A program made the translations under genes and the position numbers. The notes below the pieces were generated by a model. The model searched no databases, was not told the DNA's origin, and was given only the letters and a program-made list of their open reading frames with translations. 64,000 nt of DNA from Neisseriales bacterium (lineage in GTDB: Bacteria; Pseudomonadota; Gammaproteobacteria; Burkholderiales; UBA11063): NCBI GenBank assembly GCA_008017155.1, contig SSGX01000009.1, positions 1-64,000 of the forward strand, read 5' to 3'. Each line of letters begins with the position of its first letter. Position 1 is the stretch's first letter. Shown in pieces: positions 8,651 through 17,942 of the stretch.

Positions 8651-9985
8651 ATGAAAACATGGATTAAAAACCCGAAAGCAATTTTAGCGGATAATGCTGA
8701 AAATGGTTTGGTAATTGAAAATGATAAAATTATTGAGCTGGTAGCCAAAGGTGCAACGCCTTCAGTTACTATTGATAAAACTATCGATGCTAGTCAACAT
8801 GTAATAATCCCAGGGTTAGTCAGTACGCACCATCATTACTACCAGACTTTAACTCGTGCTTTTCATGATTCATTAGATAAAGAGCTTTTTGCATGGTTGA
8901 CGACTCTTTATAGTGTTTGGAGTGGTTTGACCCCCGAGTTACTTTATACCGCAAGTAAAACCGCGATGGCTGAATTATTATTGTCAGGATGTACTACTTC
9001 AGCAGATCACCATTATGTATTTCCTAAAGGCTTGGAAAATGGTACTGATATACAGGTTATGGCAGCACGGGAGATGGGCATGCGTTCAATGATTACACGT
9101 GGCTCAATGAATCTTTCACAAAAAGATGGAGGCTTACCGCCAGATTGCGTCGTTCAAAGTGAAGATGATATTCTAGCTGACTGTGAACGCGTAATCAATA
9201 AATACCACGAAACTCATGACGGTGCCATGATTCAGATTGGGTTAGCTCCTTGTTCACCGTTTTCGGTAACCAAATCAATCATGGAAAAAACTGCACTACT
9301 ATCAGAAAAATATAATGTGCGAATGCATACGCATTTATCTGAAACCGAAGATGAAAATAAATTCTGTGAAAAAATGTTTGGTTGCCGTCCAATAGATTAT
9401 CTAGAAGAGGTTGGCTGGCTAAATGATCGTACTTGGCTTGCTCATGCGATTCATTATACTGATATAGAATTAGCAAGACTTGGTAAAGCCGGGGTAGGGA
9501 TGAGCCATTGCCCATCTTCAAATATGATTCTATCATCTGGAGTATTTAGAAGTGTAGTGGCTGAAAAAGCTGGTTGTAAAGTAAGCATTGCGGTGGATGG
9601 CTCAGCGTCAAATGATCATTCGAATATGATGTTAGAGTTAAGGCAAGCATTTTTATTACAGCGCTTACATAATAGCTCTCAGGTCAGCCATAAGGATATT
9701 CTTCGCTGGGGAACTCTTGGTGGCGCACAGGCACTTGGACGGAATGATATTGGTGAATTAAAAATTGGTAAACAAGCAGATATAGCAATGTTCAAACTAG
9801 ATGATATTCAGTTTTGGGGTGCTGATGATCCATTAGCCGCATTGATTATTTGCGGTGCAACTAAAGCTGATATGGTCTATGTTGCTGGCAAAGTCAAGGT
9901 AGAAAACGGTATGCTGGTTGGGATTGATATGCCGCAATTACGTCAGGAGCAACGAAAGGCTCAACTAGAGTTGATAAAACGCTAA
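8651..9985 (+). CDS. 8-oxoguanine deaminase (amidohydrolase)
   Basis: Zinc amidohydrolase predicted to convert 8-oxoguanine to urate plus ammonia. 444 residues from ATG 8651, selected by AGGAG at 8641-8645; the frame extends 8 codons further up. Metal-binding signatures are clear: STHHHYYQTLTRA (HxH), MHTHLSET, LAHAIHY and VDGSASNDHSN. Long stretches (AELLLSGCTT, ADHHYVFPKGLE, LAPCSPFSVT, HCPSSNM) match the 8-oxoguanine deaminase branch rather than atrazine chlorohydrolase or S-adenosylhomocysteine deaminase, as I recall it. It would clear oxidised guanine or allow its use as a nitrogen source, with the upstream MFS protein as possible importer. Confidence 0.85.
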   Translation: MKTWIKNPKAILADNAENGLVIENDKIIELVAKGATPSVTIDKTIDASQHVIIPGLVSTHHHYYQTLTRAFHDSLDKELFAWLTTLYSVWSGLTPELLYTASKTAMAELLLSGCTTSADHHYVFPKGLENGTDIQVMAAREMGMRSMITRGSMNLSQKDGGLPPDCVVQSEDDILADCERVINKYHETHDGAMIQIGLAPCSPFSVTKSIMEKTALLSEKYNVRMHTHLSETEDENKFCEKMFGCRPIDYLEEVGWLNDRTWLAHAIHYTDIELARLGKAGVGMSHCPSSNMILSSGVFRSVVAEKAGCKVSIAVDGSASNDHSNMMLELRQAFLLQRLHNSSQVSHKDILRWGTLGGAQALGRNDIGELKIGKQADIAMFKLDDIQFWGADDPLAALIICGATKADMVYVAGKVKVENGMLVGIDMPQLRQEQRKAQLELIKR

Positions 9986-10001
9986 AAAGATTTTATACTT
10001 C

Positions 10002-10025
10002 GCCGGGGCATTTATAGTTCCCGGC
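10002..10025. terminator. Possible terminator hairpin between convergent genes
   Basis: GCCGGG (10002-10007) and CCCGGC (10020-10025) form a GC-rich stem between the deaminase stop and the lpxB stop. There is no clean T run on either side, so termination is only plausible. Confidence 0.4.
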
Positions 10026-10037
10026 ACTTAATCAGTA

Positions 10038-11189
10038 CTAATCATTAATTTTATTTTGAATTAAATCTAGCACGGCTTTGGCACCCTCAGTGCTGCCATC
10101 TTGAAGTAGGGTATAGTGGAGCTTATAAAACTCGTCAATCATTGCCTTACGCTTTTGCTGATTATTAAATAATTCAAATATGTATTCACTCATAGAATCA
10201 GGATTGGCATCTTCCTGAAGGAACTCTTTAACTATCTCCTTGCCAGCAATAATATTTGGCTGACCAACATAGTCAATAGTTACCATTCGTCTAAGCATCC
10301 ATTCAGTAAATTTATTGATTTTATAACAAATCAGCATCGGCTTTTTGCATAGTGCAGTTTCGAGACTTACCGTACCACTTTTGGCAATTACCATATCACT
10401 AGCTTTGATTGTATCGCGAGTCTGATTTAATACTAGTTTATATTCAAAACCTGGTTTATTTTCATTTAGGTATTTATCCATGATTGCGAGAGTATGTTGA
10501 CTGGCAAAAGGATAGATGAAAAGACAGTTAGGTATTCTTTCTGCTATTTTGTGACAGGTTTGGCTTAAAATTTCAGCAAGGCTATTAACTTCGCGAATCC
10601 GGCTACCACTAAGAATAGTAATAATCGTTTTATCTTCAGGCAGATTCAATAATTTACGATACTTTAAAGTATCGATATTTAGTTCAATATCATTAGCCAT
10701 TGGATGTCCAATGAATTTTGCAGCCATTCCAACTTTGTGATAAATTTCTTCTTCAAAAGGGAAAATGCATAGCATTAAATCAGTCGATTTTTTTATTTTG
10801 AAAATACGTTTGTAGCGCCAAGCCCAGATCGTTGGACTAATATAATGTACAGTTTTTATACCAGCCTCTTTAAGCTTGTTTTCTATGAAGAAATTAAAAT
10901 CAGGTGCATCTACACCAATAAAAACATCGGGCTTATATTCTAGAAGCTGCTTTAAAACAGAATAGCGAACTTTTAATATGTCAGGCAAGGATTTTATGAC
11001 TTCAACATAACCCATTACTGATAGAGTTTCCATCTTATGCCAAGACTTAAAACCATTATCCTGCATCATTTTACCGCCAATGCCAACAAATTCAACTTTA
11101 CCCGGATATTGATTTTGGATGGCTCTAATTAAAGAAGAGGCCAGCATATCGCCTGAAGCCTCTCCTGCAATCATCGCAATTTTAAGCAT
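10038..11189 (-). CDS. lpxB: Lipid-A-disaccharide synthase
   Basis: Glycosyltransferase (GT19) joining UDP-diacylglucosamine to lipid X at the inner membrane. 383 residues. It shows the N-terminal AGEASGDMLASSLIRAI, then VEFVGIGGKMMQ, VFIGVDAPDFNF, the YISPTIWAWR segment and the LSGSRIREV region of the nucleotide-sugar site, and AKSGTVSLETAL near the C terminus. Length and motif order match the family. Its ATG overlaps the lpxA stop by one base (TAATG), so it is the distal gene of the lpxD-fabZ-lpxA-lpxB run. Confidence 0.97.
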   Translation of the reverse strand: MLKIAMIAGEASGDMLASSLIRAIQNQYPGKVEFVGIGGKMMQDNGFKSWHKMETLSVMGYVEVIKSLPDILKVRYSVLKQLLEYKPDVFIGVDAPDFNFFIENKLKEAGIKTVHYISPTIWAWRYKRIFKIKKSTDLMLCIFPFEEEIYHKVGMAAKFIGHPMANDIELNIDTLKYRKLLNLPEDKTIITILSGSRIREVNSLAEILSQTCHKIAERIPNCLFIYPFASQHTLAIMDKYLNENKPGFEYKLVLNQTRDTIKASDMVIAKSGTVSLETALCKKPMLICYKINKFTEWMLRRMVTIDYVGQPNIIAGKEIVKEFLQEDANPDSMSEYIFELFNNQQKRKAMIDEFYKLHYTLLQDGSTEGAKAVLDLIQNKIND

Positions 11190-11968
11190 TAGCGGACAAT
11201 GCCACGAGTTGACTGATTAAAGAAGCTAACAAAAGTTTGTAGCTCAGGATGACCAATAGCCATTTCTTCAATGATTGCTTTTGCTTCACTGTAAGAAAGT
11301 CCATTACGATATAGGATTTTATATACTTGTTTTACGTTCTCAATTTGTTCTAAGCTAAAACCACGGCGTTTCATACCTTCAATATTTACACCTTTAGGCT
11401 CAGAACGATAACCAGAAGCTAGAACATAAGGAGGGATATCTTGATTTACTGCAGATTGTCCACCAAGCATTGCATGTTCACCAATTAGACAAAATTGATG
11501 GATTGGTGATAAGCCACCCAAAATCGCCCAATCTTGAACTGTTACGTGTCCGGCAAGTGTAACTCCGTTGGCAAGAATGGTATTATTTTGAACAATACAG
11601 TCATGTGCAATATGTACATATGCCATGATCCAGTTATTATTCCCAATTACCGTTTGACCATTACCTTGAACTGTACCAGTATTAAATGTACAATATTCAC
11701 GGATGGTATTATTATCACCTATGATTAGCTTAGTATCTTCGCCATTGTATTTTTTATCTTGTGGTGCTTCACCAATAGATGCAAAATGGTAAATTTTGGT
11801 GTTTTTACCGATATTCGTATTACCCGTCAAATTAACATGGTTACCCACGAAACAACCATCTCCAAGAACAACCTTGGGACCTACAATTGAATATGCGCCA
11901 ATTTCAACATCTTCACCTAATATGGCATTATTATCAATAATTGCGGTAGGATGTATTTTTTTTGCCAT
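11189..11968 (-). CDS. lpxA: UDP-N-acetylglucosamine acyltransferase
   Basis: First step of lipid A synthesis: transfer of a 3-hydroxyacyl group from ACP to UDP-GlcNAc. 259 residues (E. coli 262) forming a left-handed beta helix of hexapeptide repeats (IIDNNAILGEDVEIGAYSIV onward). The catalytic His is in AYVHIAHDC, and the C-terminal helical part begins around GMKRRGFSLEQI. It lies one base after fabZ and overlaps lpxB. Confidence 0.97.
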   Translation of the reverse strand: MAKKIHPTAIIDNNAILGEDVEIGAYSIVGPKVVLGDGCFVGNHVNLTGNTNIGKNTKIYHFASIGEAPQDKKYNGEDTKLIIGDNNTIREYCTFNTGTVQGNGQTVIGNNNWIMAYVHIAHDCIVQNNTILANGVTLAGHVTVQDWAILGGLSPIHQFCLIGEHAMLGGQSAVNQDIPPYVLASGYRSEPKGVNIEGMKRRGFSLEQIENVKQVYKILYRNGLSYSEAKAIIEEMAIGHPELQTFVSFFNQSTRGIVR

Positions 11969-11969
11969 T

Positions 11970-12428
11970 TTAAACCTCTCTTCTGGCGATCATGATTTCA
12001 GCTTCAGCTGCTACCTGTCCTTCTACTGTGGCTACTGCCTGAAATTTTGCAATGCCACGGGTTACTTTTAGTAATTCAATATCAAAAATTAGTTGATCTC
12101 CTGGTATAACCTGTCTTTTGAAGCGGGCTTTATCAATTGAAGCAAAAAATGATTGTTCATTTTCTTTTTGCATACCGTAGATTAACCCGAAAAGTATTCC
12201 TGAAACTTGTGCCATCGCTTCTATCATCAATACTCCTGGCATTACAGGAAAATTAGGGAAGTGTCCGGTAAAAAACTCTTCATTCATGGTGACATTTTTT
12301 AATGCCTTAATGTGTTTCGTACCATCATGACTGATTACTTTATCAACTAATAATAATGGATATCTATGTGGTAGCCACTTCATAATTTCCAATATGTTTA
12401 ATTCGGTCGAAGTATTTTCACTCATCAA
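11970..12428 (-). CDS. fabZ: 3-hydroxyacyl-ACP dehydratase FabZ
   Basis: Hot-dog-fold dehydratase of fatty acid elongation. 152 residues. The catalytic His is in WLPHRYPLLLVD and the catalytic Glu in PGVLMIEAMAQ; the GHFPNFPVMPG loop is intact. Its start overlaps the end of lpxD by 11 bases. ATG 12425 is equally possible as start. The position between lpxD and lpxA is the usual one in proteobacteria and links fatty acid and lipid A supply. Confidence 0.97.
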   Translation of the reverse strand: MMSENTSTELNILEIMKWLPHRYPLLLVDKVISHDGTKHIKALKNVTMNEEFFTGHFPNFPVMPGVLMIEAMAQVSGILFGLIYGMQKENEQSFFASIDKARFKRQVIPGDQLIFDIELLKVTRGIAKFQAVATVEGQVAAEAEIMIARREV

Positions 12429-13455
12429 GCTTGCTCCCTATTTTGTCAAAATTTGCTTGTAAATCACGAACTTTAGTATTTAATTTATCCAAATTACGAA
12501 TGTGAACAAATATCTTTGCCCAATCGCGATATTCCATCGCTGTCATACCATTTGAATATAATGCAGGCTTAGTGATGTCTTTTCCAACATTGCTGCTGGC
12601 ACCAATTACAGTAAAGTCACAAATTGAAACATGATCGGCAATTCCTACATTACCAGCAAGCATACAATGCCTACCAATTTTGCTGTTTCCAGCAATTCCA
12701 ACCTGAGATGCAATACCTGTATGTGCACCAATTTTTACATTATGCGCGATCTGTACCAAATTATCAATTCGGACACCATCTTCGATAATTGTCGGCTCAA
12801 ATGTACCACAGTCTATAGTAGTATTTGAACCAATTTCGACCCGATTACCAATTTTTACACCACCAATTTGTGGAATGCGGTGATATTGATGTTTTTCATC
12901 TTTAGCATTACCAAAGCCATCTGAGCCAATTGCACAACCGCTATGAAAAACACAATCATTTCCAATCGATACTTTATCATAGATAGTCACATTTGGGTAA
13001 ATTGTTACATTGTCACCAATAACCACGTCATTACCAATGACAGTGTTGGCAAATATCTGGCAATTATTGCCAATTATTACATTATCACCAATAACCACAT
13101 TGTGTGCAATTGCCGGATTGCTACCTAGTTTTGCAGAGTCACTAATAAACGCTGATTTTGCAATTCCAAATGCTATTTTCCTTCGTGGGTGAAACAGATT
13201 ACTAACTTGGCTAAAATAATAGTATGGGTTAGGTGTGATAATTTTTGGTATATTTATATCGCTAGCATCTGCCTCACTTATGATTATTGCTGCTGCTTTA
13301 CAATCTAATAAGTGTTTTTTGTATTTACTATCAGAAAGAAAGGTTATTTGAGTTTCATTTGCTAGATTAGTTGGCGCGATATCGTGAACTTCAATATCAG
13401 CACCTTCCAACTTGCCTCCAAATAAATCAATTAATTGAGAAAGTTTATATGCCAT
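12418..13455 (-). CDS. lpxD: UDP-3-O-acylglucosamine N-acyltransferase
   Basis: Third lipid A step: N-acylation of UDP-3-O-acylglucosamine. 345 residues. The N-terminal uridine-binding domain (LSQLIDLFGGKLEG onward) is followed by a long hexapeptide-repeat helix (about residues 100-300), with the catalytic His in VQIAHNVKIGAHTG and a C-terminal helix (NLDKLNTKVRDLQANFDKI). Length and domain order match E. coli LpxD. It sits 18 bases after skp and overlaps fabZ. Confidence 0.97.
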   Translation of the reverse strand: MAYKLSQLIDLFGGKLEGADIEVHDIAPTNLANETQITFLSDSKYKKHLLDCKAAAIIISEADASDINIPKIITPNPYYYFSQVSNLFHPRRKIAFGIAKSAFISDSAKLGSNPAIAHNVVIGDNVIIGNNCQIFANTVIGNDVVIGDNVTIYPNVTIYDKVSIGNDCVFHSGCAIGSDGFGNAKDEKHQYHRIPQIGGVKIGNRVEIGSNTTIDCGTFEPTIIEDGVRIDNLVQIAHNVKIGAHTGIASQVGIAGNSKIGRHCMLAGNVGIADHVSICDFTVIGASSNVGKDITKPALYSNGMTAMEYRDWAKIFVHIRNLDKLNTKVRDLQANFDKIGSKLDE

Positions 13456-13473
13456 CTATTTCACCACTCATAT

Positions 13474-14112
13474 TTATTTAGAAGGGGCTGTAGTTGGAGC
13501 TGGTGTAGCTGCACCTGTACCTGGTTTACCTAGTGGAGCTGGAATAGTCTGTGGGCTATTTAACTGTTTGATAATATCAGTAGCATCAATTGTATTTAGC
13601 TGATCCATTACCTGATCTGTTAAATCATATTTAGCTTTTGCAAATACTAATTGATTAGAGGTAAGAACTAAATCGTAACCTTTTTTATCACTAATGTCTT
13701 TAAGGATAGCATTAGTTTTAGTCATTAAAGATCCTAAAGCAAATTCTTGAGATTTTTGTAGGTTTTGTTGGAATGTCATATATTGTTGCTGAAATTGTCC
13801 TTGGTCTTTACGATATTTATCCTCTAGATTTTTTAGCTGAGACTGATCTGATTTACTAAGTTTATCAAAACTAGGTGCTTTATTTGCAATTTGCTGCATT
13901 TGTTGTTGTTCAGCAATAATATTGTTATTCATAGTCTCAAGTTGTTTTTGCTGTGGACCATACTTATCTTTTAATGCTTGTTGGATTGCTTTTGCTGGTT
14001 TTGCTTCTGTAAAAACACGATCAACATTGATATAACCTAATTTAAAATCATCCGCAAATGCTACTGAACTCATGCAAGCCAAGCCAAGAAGTGCAAATTT
14101 CATTTTTTTCAT
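13474..14112 (-). CDS. skp: Periplasmic chaperone Skp/OmpH
   Basis: Holds unfolded outer-membrane proteins in the periplasm on their way to BAM. 212 residues with a signal peptide ending SVAFA, KLGYINVDRVF at the start of the mature protein, and a long Gln/Lys-rich coiled-coil segment (about residues 45-130) forming the tentacles. It is longer than E. coli Skp (161) owing to a Pro/Ala/Thr-rich tail after residue 185. GAGGAAA 8 bases upstream supports ATG 14112. Its place between bamA and lpxD is the standard one. Confidence 0.92.
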   Translation of the reverse strand: MKKMKFALLGLACMSSVAFADDFKLGYINVDRVFTEAKPAKAIQQALKDKYGPQQKQLETMNNNIIAEQQQMQQIANKAPSFDKLSKSDQSQLKNLEDKYRKDQGQFQQQYMTFQQNLQKSQEFALGSLMTKTNAILKDISDKKGYDLVLTSNQLVFAKAKYDLTDQVMDQLNTIDATDIIKQLNSPQTIPAPLGKPGTGAATPAPTTAPSK

Positions 14113-14202
14113 AGTGTATTTCCTCGTAAAATTAAATTGACTAAACCATAATCAGTTAGTTACTTTACAATAACTTCAACTATTTATGTTAAATAATTAT
14201 AT

Positions 14203-16509
14203 CTAGAACATTGAACCAAGTGTAAACTGGAAGTTCTGAATATTGTCGTTTGGTTGATTAAACATCGGTATCGCATAACTGATCTGGATCGGTCCCATTG
14301 GTGATATCCAGACTAATCCAACACCATAGCTGGCACGTACCGCTTGTAATGGATTAATTCCAAAAGGGTCACCACCATATAATGTACCAATATCATAAAA
14401 AGCACTCATACGAACTGTTTTATCATCTTTTACCCCGGGCATAGGGAATAATAGATTATTACTTAAAAATGCCCAACGCGTTCCACCTAGTGATGAGCCA
14501 TCCGTATCTTTTGGACCTATACTACCAATGTAGTAACCGCGAATAGAGTTAGGACCTCCTTCAATGAAGTTTTGATAGAATGGAACAATTTGCCCATCCC
14601 CGTAAGCATTAATGAACCCAAGTTCACCATTGGTTTTCCAAGTTAAATCTTGTGAAAGAGGGAAGTACCAAGCATCTTTCGAGTCAAATTTATAGTATTG
14701 CGCTCCCACACCCGGTGCTGTAATAGTGAAACTAGTATTATAGGTAGCACCACTAGTTGGCCATAATGTGCTATCTGATGTATTTCGTGCCCAGCTAACA
14801 GTTACTGGAATAGCATTTACTGAGCTACCATATTGGTTGGTAAATTGGATAAATCTGAGTGGCGCAGTATTATTATTAATACTAATTTGATTATTTTCAA
14901 AGCCAAGACTTAGGTTAATTCGATCAAACTCAGATACTGGAACTGAAGTACGAACTCGGGCACCAAGTGTTTGTGTCGAATACGGACTAATACCTACCAG
15001 ATTTGGTGTAAAGGTAGTATCGTAAATATCATAACCTAGACTTGTTCCATTAGCGAGATAGTATGGGTCAGTGAATGATAAAGAGATGCTACTATTTAAT
15101 TGGCTATACGATGCGTTGATAGAAGCAGATTTACCTGAACCAAATAGATTACTCTGTGAAATACCACCATTTAAGATGATACCCTGACCTTGGGCAAAAC
15201 CAACTCCAAAATTAATACTACCTGTATTAGTTTCTTTTACTTTAACATTTAAATCAACCTGATCATTAACCCCTGGAACTGGTGTAGTAGTTATATCAGT
15301 TGTTTTAAAATAACCAAGTACATCTAAGCGATCTTTTGAACGTTTAATAGCATCTGCATTATAAATTCCTGCCTCTTCTTGACGAAATTCACGACGAATT
15401 ACTACATCTCGAGTCTTTTCATTACCACTTATATTAATGTTGCGGACATAGATTTTTTTACCCGGATCTATGAAGAGGGTGTAAGCAACCGTGTTATTTT
15501 TAGTATCGATATCTGGTACCGGATTAATAGCGGCAAAAGCGTAACCATATTTACCCATAGCAGTTTTTATTGATTGAATATCTTTATCAAGTTTTTCCTG
15601 ATTAATTATTTGCCCGGGTTTAACGGTGATTAGTTTTTGTAATTCTGCTGGTGGAATATCTTTATAGTCTCCAGCGATTTTTATATCGCGAAAGCGGTAT
15701 TGATTACCTTCTTGGATATTTACCGTAATGTATACTAATTTCTTATTTGGTGTCAGTTGCACTTGCACCGAGTTCATGCGATATGTAATATAACCTTGAT
15801 TTTGATAAAAAGCTTTTACGGTTTCAAGGTCACCATTTAATTTATCACTTGAATATTGATTATCTTTATACCAGAAACTAAGCCAGTTTCCAGTTGTCAG
15901 GAACATTTGCTTTTGAAGCTTATTTGAACTAAAGGCTTGATTACCAGTAAATGCAATTCCACCGATCTTGGCGGTAACACCTTCTGAGATAGTTATTTGG
16001 ATGTTAACACGGTTTCGTTCAAGTTGGGTGACAGTAGGCGTAATCATTACTGAATATAAACCACGGTTATAATATTCAGTTTTTAAGCTCATGACAGCGT
16101 TATCAAGAATACTTTGGTCAAAAATTAAGCCATCAGACAGTCCGTTTTCTTTTAGCGATTTTACTAGCTTATCGTGGTCGAATTCATGATCACCACTAAC
16201 AGATATCCGAGCAATAACTGGACGCTCTTCAACATCAACAATTAGAGTATTTCCCTGTTGCTCGACACGAACGTCTTGAAAAAAACCAGTGCTGTATAAT
16301 TTATGAATAATATCATCTGCTTTGCTGGTAGTAAGGGTATCTCCTACCTTAACTGGTAAATAACTATATACTGTACCCATCTCAATTCGCTGTAAGCCAT
16401 CAATACGGATTTGTTGGATTACAAAGCCAGAGTCATCAGCGTAGATATAGCTACTATTAGCCATAAGTAACAAGTATATGATACCAAGTAATTTCAGTCG
16501 CAATTTCAT
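14203..16509 (-). CDS. bamA: Outer membrane assembly factor BamA
   Basis: Core Omp85 subunit of the beta-barrel assembly machine. 768 residues. A signal peptide (LKLLGIIYLLLMANSSYIYA) is followed by five POTRA domains (residues about 25-420, beginning FVIQQIRIDGLQRI) and a 16-strand barrel. Characteristic barrel motifs are GGPNSIRGYYIG and the C-terminal FTLGSMF with terminal Phe. Length is normal. The start overlaps the last base of rseP, so rseP, bamA and skp are probably co-transcribed. Confidence 0.97.
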   Translation of the reverse strand: MKLRLKLLGIIYLLLMANSSYIYADDSGFVIQQIRIDGLQRIEMGTVYSYLPVKVGDTLTTSKADDIIHKLYSTGFFQDVRVEQQGNTLIVDVEERPVIARISVSGDHEFDHDKLVKSLKENGLSDGLIFDQSILDNAVMSLKTEYYNRGLYSVMITPTVTQLERNRVNIQITISEGVTAKIGGIAFTGNQAFSSNKLQKQMFLTTGNWLSFWYKDNQYSSDKLNGDLETVKAFYQNQGYITYRMNSVQVQLTPNKKLVYITVNIQEGNQYRFRDIKIAGDYKDIPPAELQKLITVKPGQIINQEKLDKDIQSIKTAMGKYGYAFAAINPVPDIDTKNNTVAYTLFIDPGKKIYVRNINISGNEKTRDVVIRREFRQEEAGIYNADAIKRSKDRLDVLGYFKTTDITTTPVPGVNDQVDLNVKVKETNTGSINFGVGFAQGQGIILNGGISQSNLFGSGKSASINASYSQLNSSISLSFTDPYYLANGTSLGYDIYDTTFTPNLVGISPYSTQTLGARVRTSVPVSEFDRINLSLGFENNQISINNNTAPLRFIQFTNQYGSSVNAIPVTVSWARNTSDSTLWPTSGATYNTSFTITAPGVGAQYYKFDSKDAWYFPLSQDLTWKTNGELGFINAYGDGQIVPFYQNFIEGGPNSIRGYYIGSIGPKDTDGSSLGGTRWAFLSNNLLFPMPGVKDDKTVRMSAFYDIGTLYGGDPFGINPLQAVRASYGVGLVWISPMGPIQISYAIPMFNQPNDNIQNFQFTLGSMF

Positions 16510-17849
16510 TACAGATTGAGTAGTTTCAGAAAGTCATTATATAACGCCAAGAATGTTACCCCAAGCACAAAAATCATCCCAAATTTGAATAGTAATTGTT
16601 GTATATCTACAGCCATTGGTTTTCCCGTAAGCCATTCAATAGCATAAATTAGTATGTGACCACCGTCCAAAACTGGAATTGGTAATAAGTTCATGATTGC
16701 TAAACTTAGGCTAATTAATGCTAGAAAATCAACAAACGATTTTATACCTTGATGCATCGCTACTTTAGAAGCTTTAGCTATTGAAACAGGGCCACCCAAA
16801 TTATGCCATGACACATTGCCACTTAGCATTAACCCAAGCATGGCAATATTGTTATATGCCAAGTTTAAACAGGCAGTATAAGCATAGCCTAAGCTATTTA
16901 GGGGGTTGTAGTGTTTTATAAAGCTGTTTTTTTCAATTAAGCTATTATCTAAGGTAGGCATTATACCAATTTTACCAATTATTTGTCCATCTTCGTCAGT
17001 CACTGAATCCGGGATAATTGATAGAGTTATTTCTTGGTCATTTCTTTTGACTATAAAGATAAGTTTTTCACTTGGTGAGGACTTTATTAATTTACTAACC
17101 TGAAACCAGTTACTGATAACTTGTCCATTTATTTTTAAGATTTCATCACCTTCTTTTAAGCCTGCTTTAACAGCGGCAGATTGTGGCTCGGTATAAGCGA
17201 CTATTGGTAGATATTTAAATGGATATAAGCCTAAGTCGGTAAGTGAATATTCACTGGCATTGTTTTTATATTTGTTGAAGTCTAATTGTATTTGATAAAT
17301 TTTCGACTCATTAAGTAAAGATAAATTAATTTTATCAGCTCGTGTAAGATCTTTACGAAATATTTCTTCAGCCTCACTCCAGCTGTCTATTTGCTGATTA
17401 TCTATTTTTATAATGGTACTATTTGGTGTTATCTTTTCAAGATTTTGTACTAATGGAGTTGGATTAATTGTGCTAATTACAGGTTTTAAGTTGTAAACTC
17501 CATAGAGACCAATAAAATAGTAAGCGATAAACGCGAATAAGATATTAAACAATGGGCCAGCAAAAGCAATAAGGAGCTTTTGGAATGGGGGCTTATTGTT
17601 GAATGCTAAGTGCTTAAACTCTGGGGCAACAGGAGCTTCTCTTTCATCAAGCATTTGTACATAGCCACCAAGTGGAATTGCACCTATTTTCCACTGATTA
17701 TTTTTGCCTTGCCACGAGATTATTTTTGGACCAAAGCCAATTGAAAAAGTTAAAACTTTTACTTTAAATAATCTTGCAAAGAGGTAATGTCCAAACTCAT
17801 GGATAACTACCAAAATTCCTATTGTTAGTAAAAAACCCAGTAATGCCAA
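16509..17849 (-). CDS. rseP: Site-2 intramembrane metalloprotease RseP
   Basis: M50 zinc protease that cleaves anti-sigma factor and signal-peptide remnants in the inner membrane. 446 residues. HEFGH at about residues 17-21 is the zinc motif, and NLLPIPVLDGGH near the C terminus supplies the third ligand. Two PDZ-like regions lie between (about 110-290, including AGLKEGDEILKINGQ). Four hydrophobic segments fit the family. It is the first gene of the minus-strand rseP-bamA-skp-lpxD-fabZ-lpxA-lpxB series, and is separated from lon by a terminator. No dxr, cdsA or uppS precedes it, unlike many relatives. Confidence 0.95.
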   Translation of the reverse strand: MALLGFLLTIGILVVIHEFGHYLFARLFKVKVLTFSIGFGPKIISWQGKNNQWKIGAIPLGGYVQMLDEREAPVAPEFKHLAFNNKPPFQKLLIAFAGPLFNILFAFIAYYFIGLYGVYNLKPVISTINPTPLVQNLEKITPNSTIIKIDNQQIDSWSEAEEIFRKDLTRADKINLSLLNESKIYQIQLDFNKYKNNASEYSLTDLGLYPFKYLPIVAYTEPQSAAVKAGLKEGDEILKINGQVISNWFQVSKLIKSSPSEKLIFIVKRNDQEITLSIIPDSVTDEDGQIIGKIGIMPTLDNSLIEKNSFIKHYNPLNSLGYAYTACLNLAYNNIAMLGLMLSGNVSWHNLGGPVSIAKASKVAMHQGIKSFVDFLALISLSLAIMNLLPIPVLDGGHILIYAIEWLTGKPMAVDIQQLLFKFGMIFVLGVTFLALYNDFLKLLNL

Positions 17850-17886
17850 AGCTATTTTTCCAGAAATTTTAAATATATAAAAATTA

Positions 17887-17919
17887 AAATGGTAGTACTA
17901 ATTGAGTACTACCATTTTA
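17887..17919 (-). terminator. Strong terminator hairpin after lon
   Basis: Perfect 14-base inverted repeat AAAATGGTAGTACT (17887-17900) and AGTACTACCATTTT (17906-17919) with a 5-base loop. Read on the minus strand it is followed by a T-rich tract, so it terminates lon and isolates the rseP operon. Being symmetrical it could act in both directions. Confidence 0.88.
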
Positions 17920-17942
17920 TCAGGTCAGATATTATACACTAT

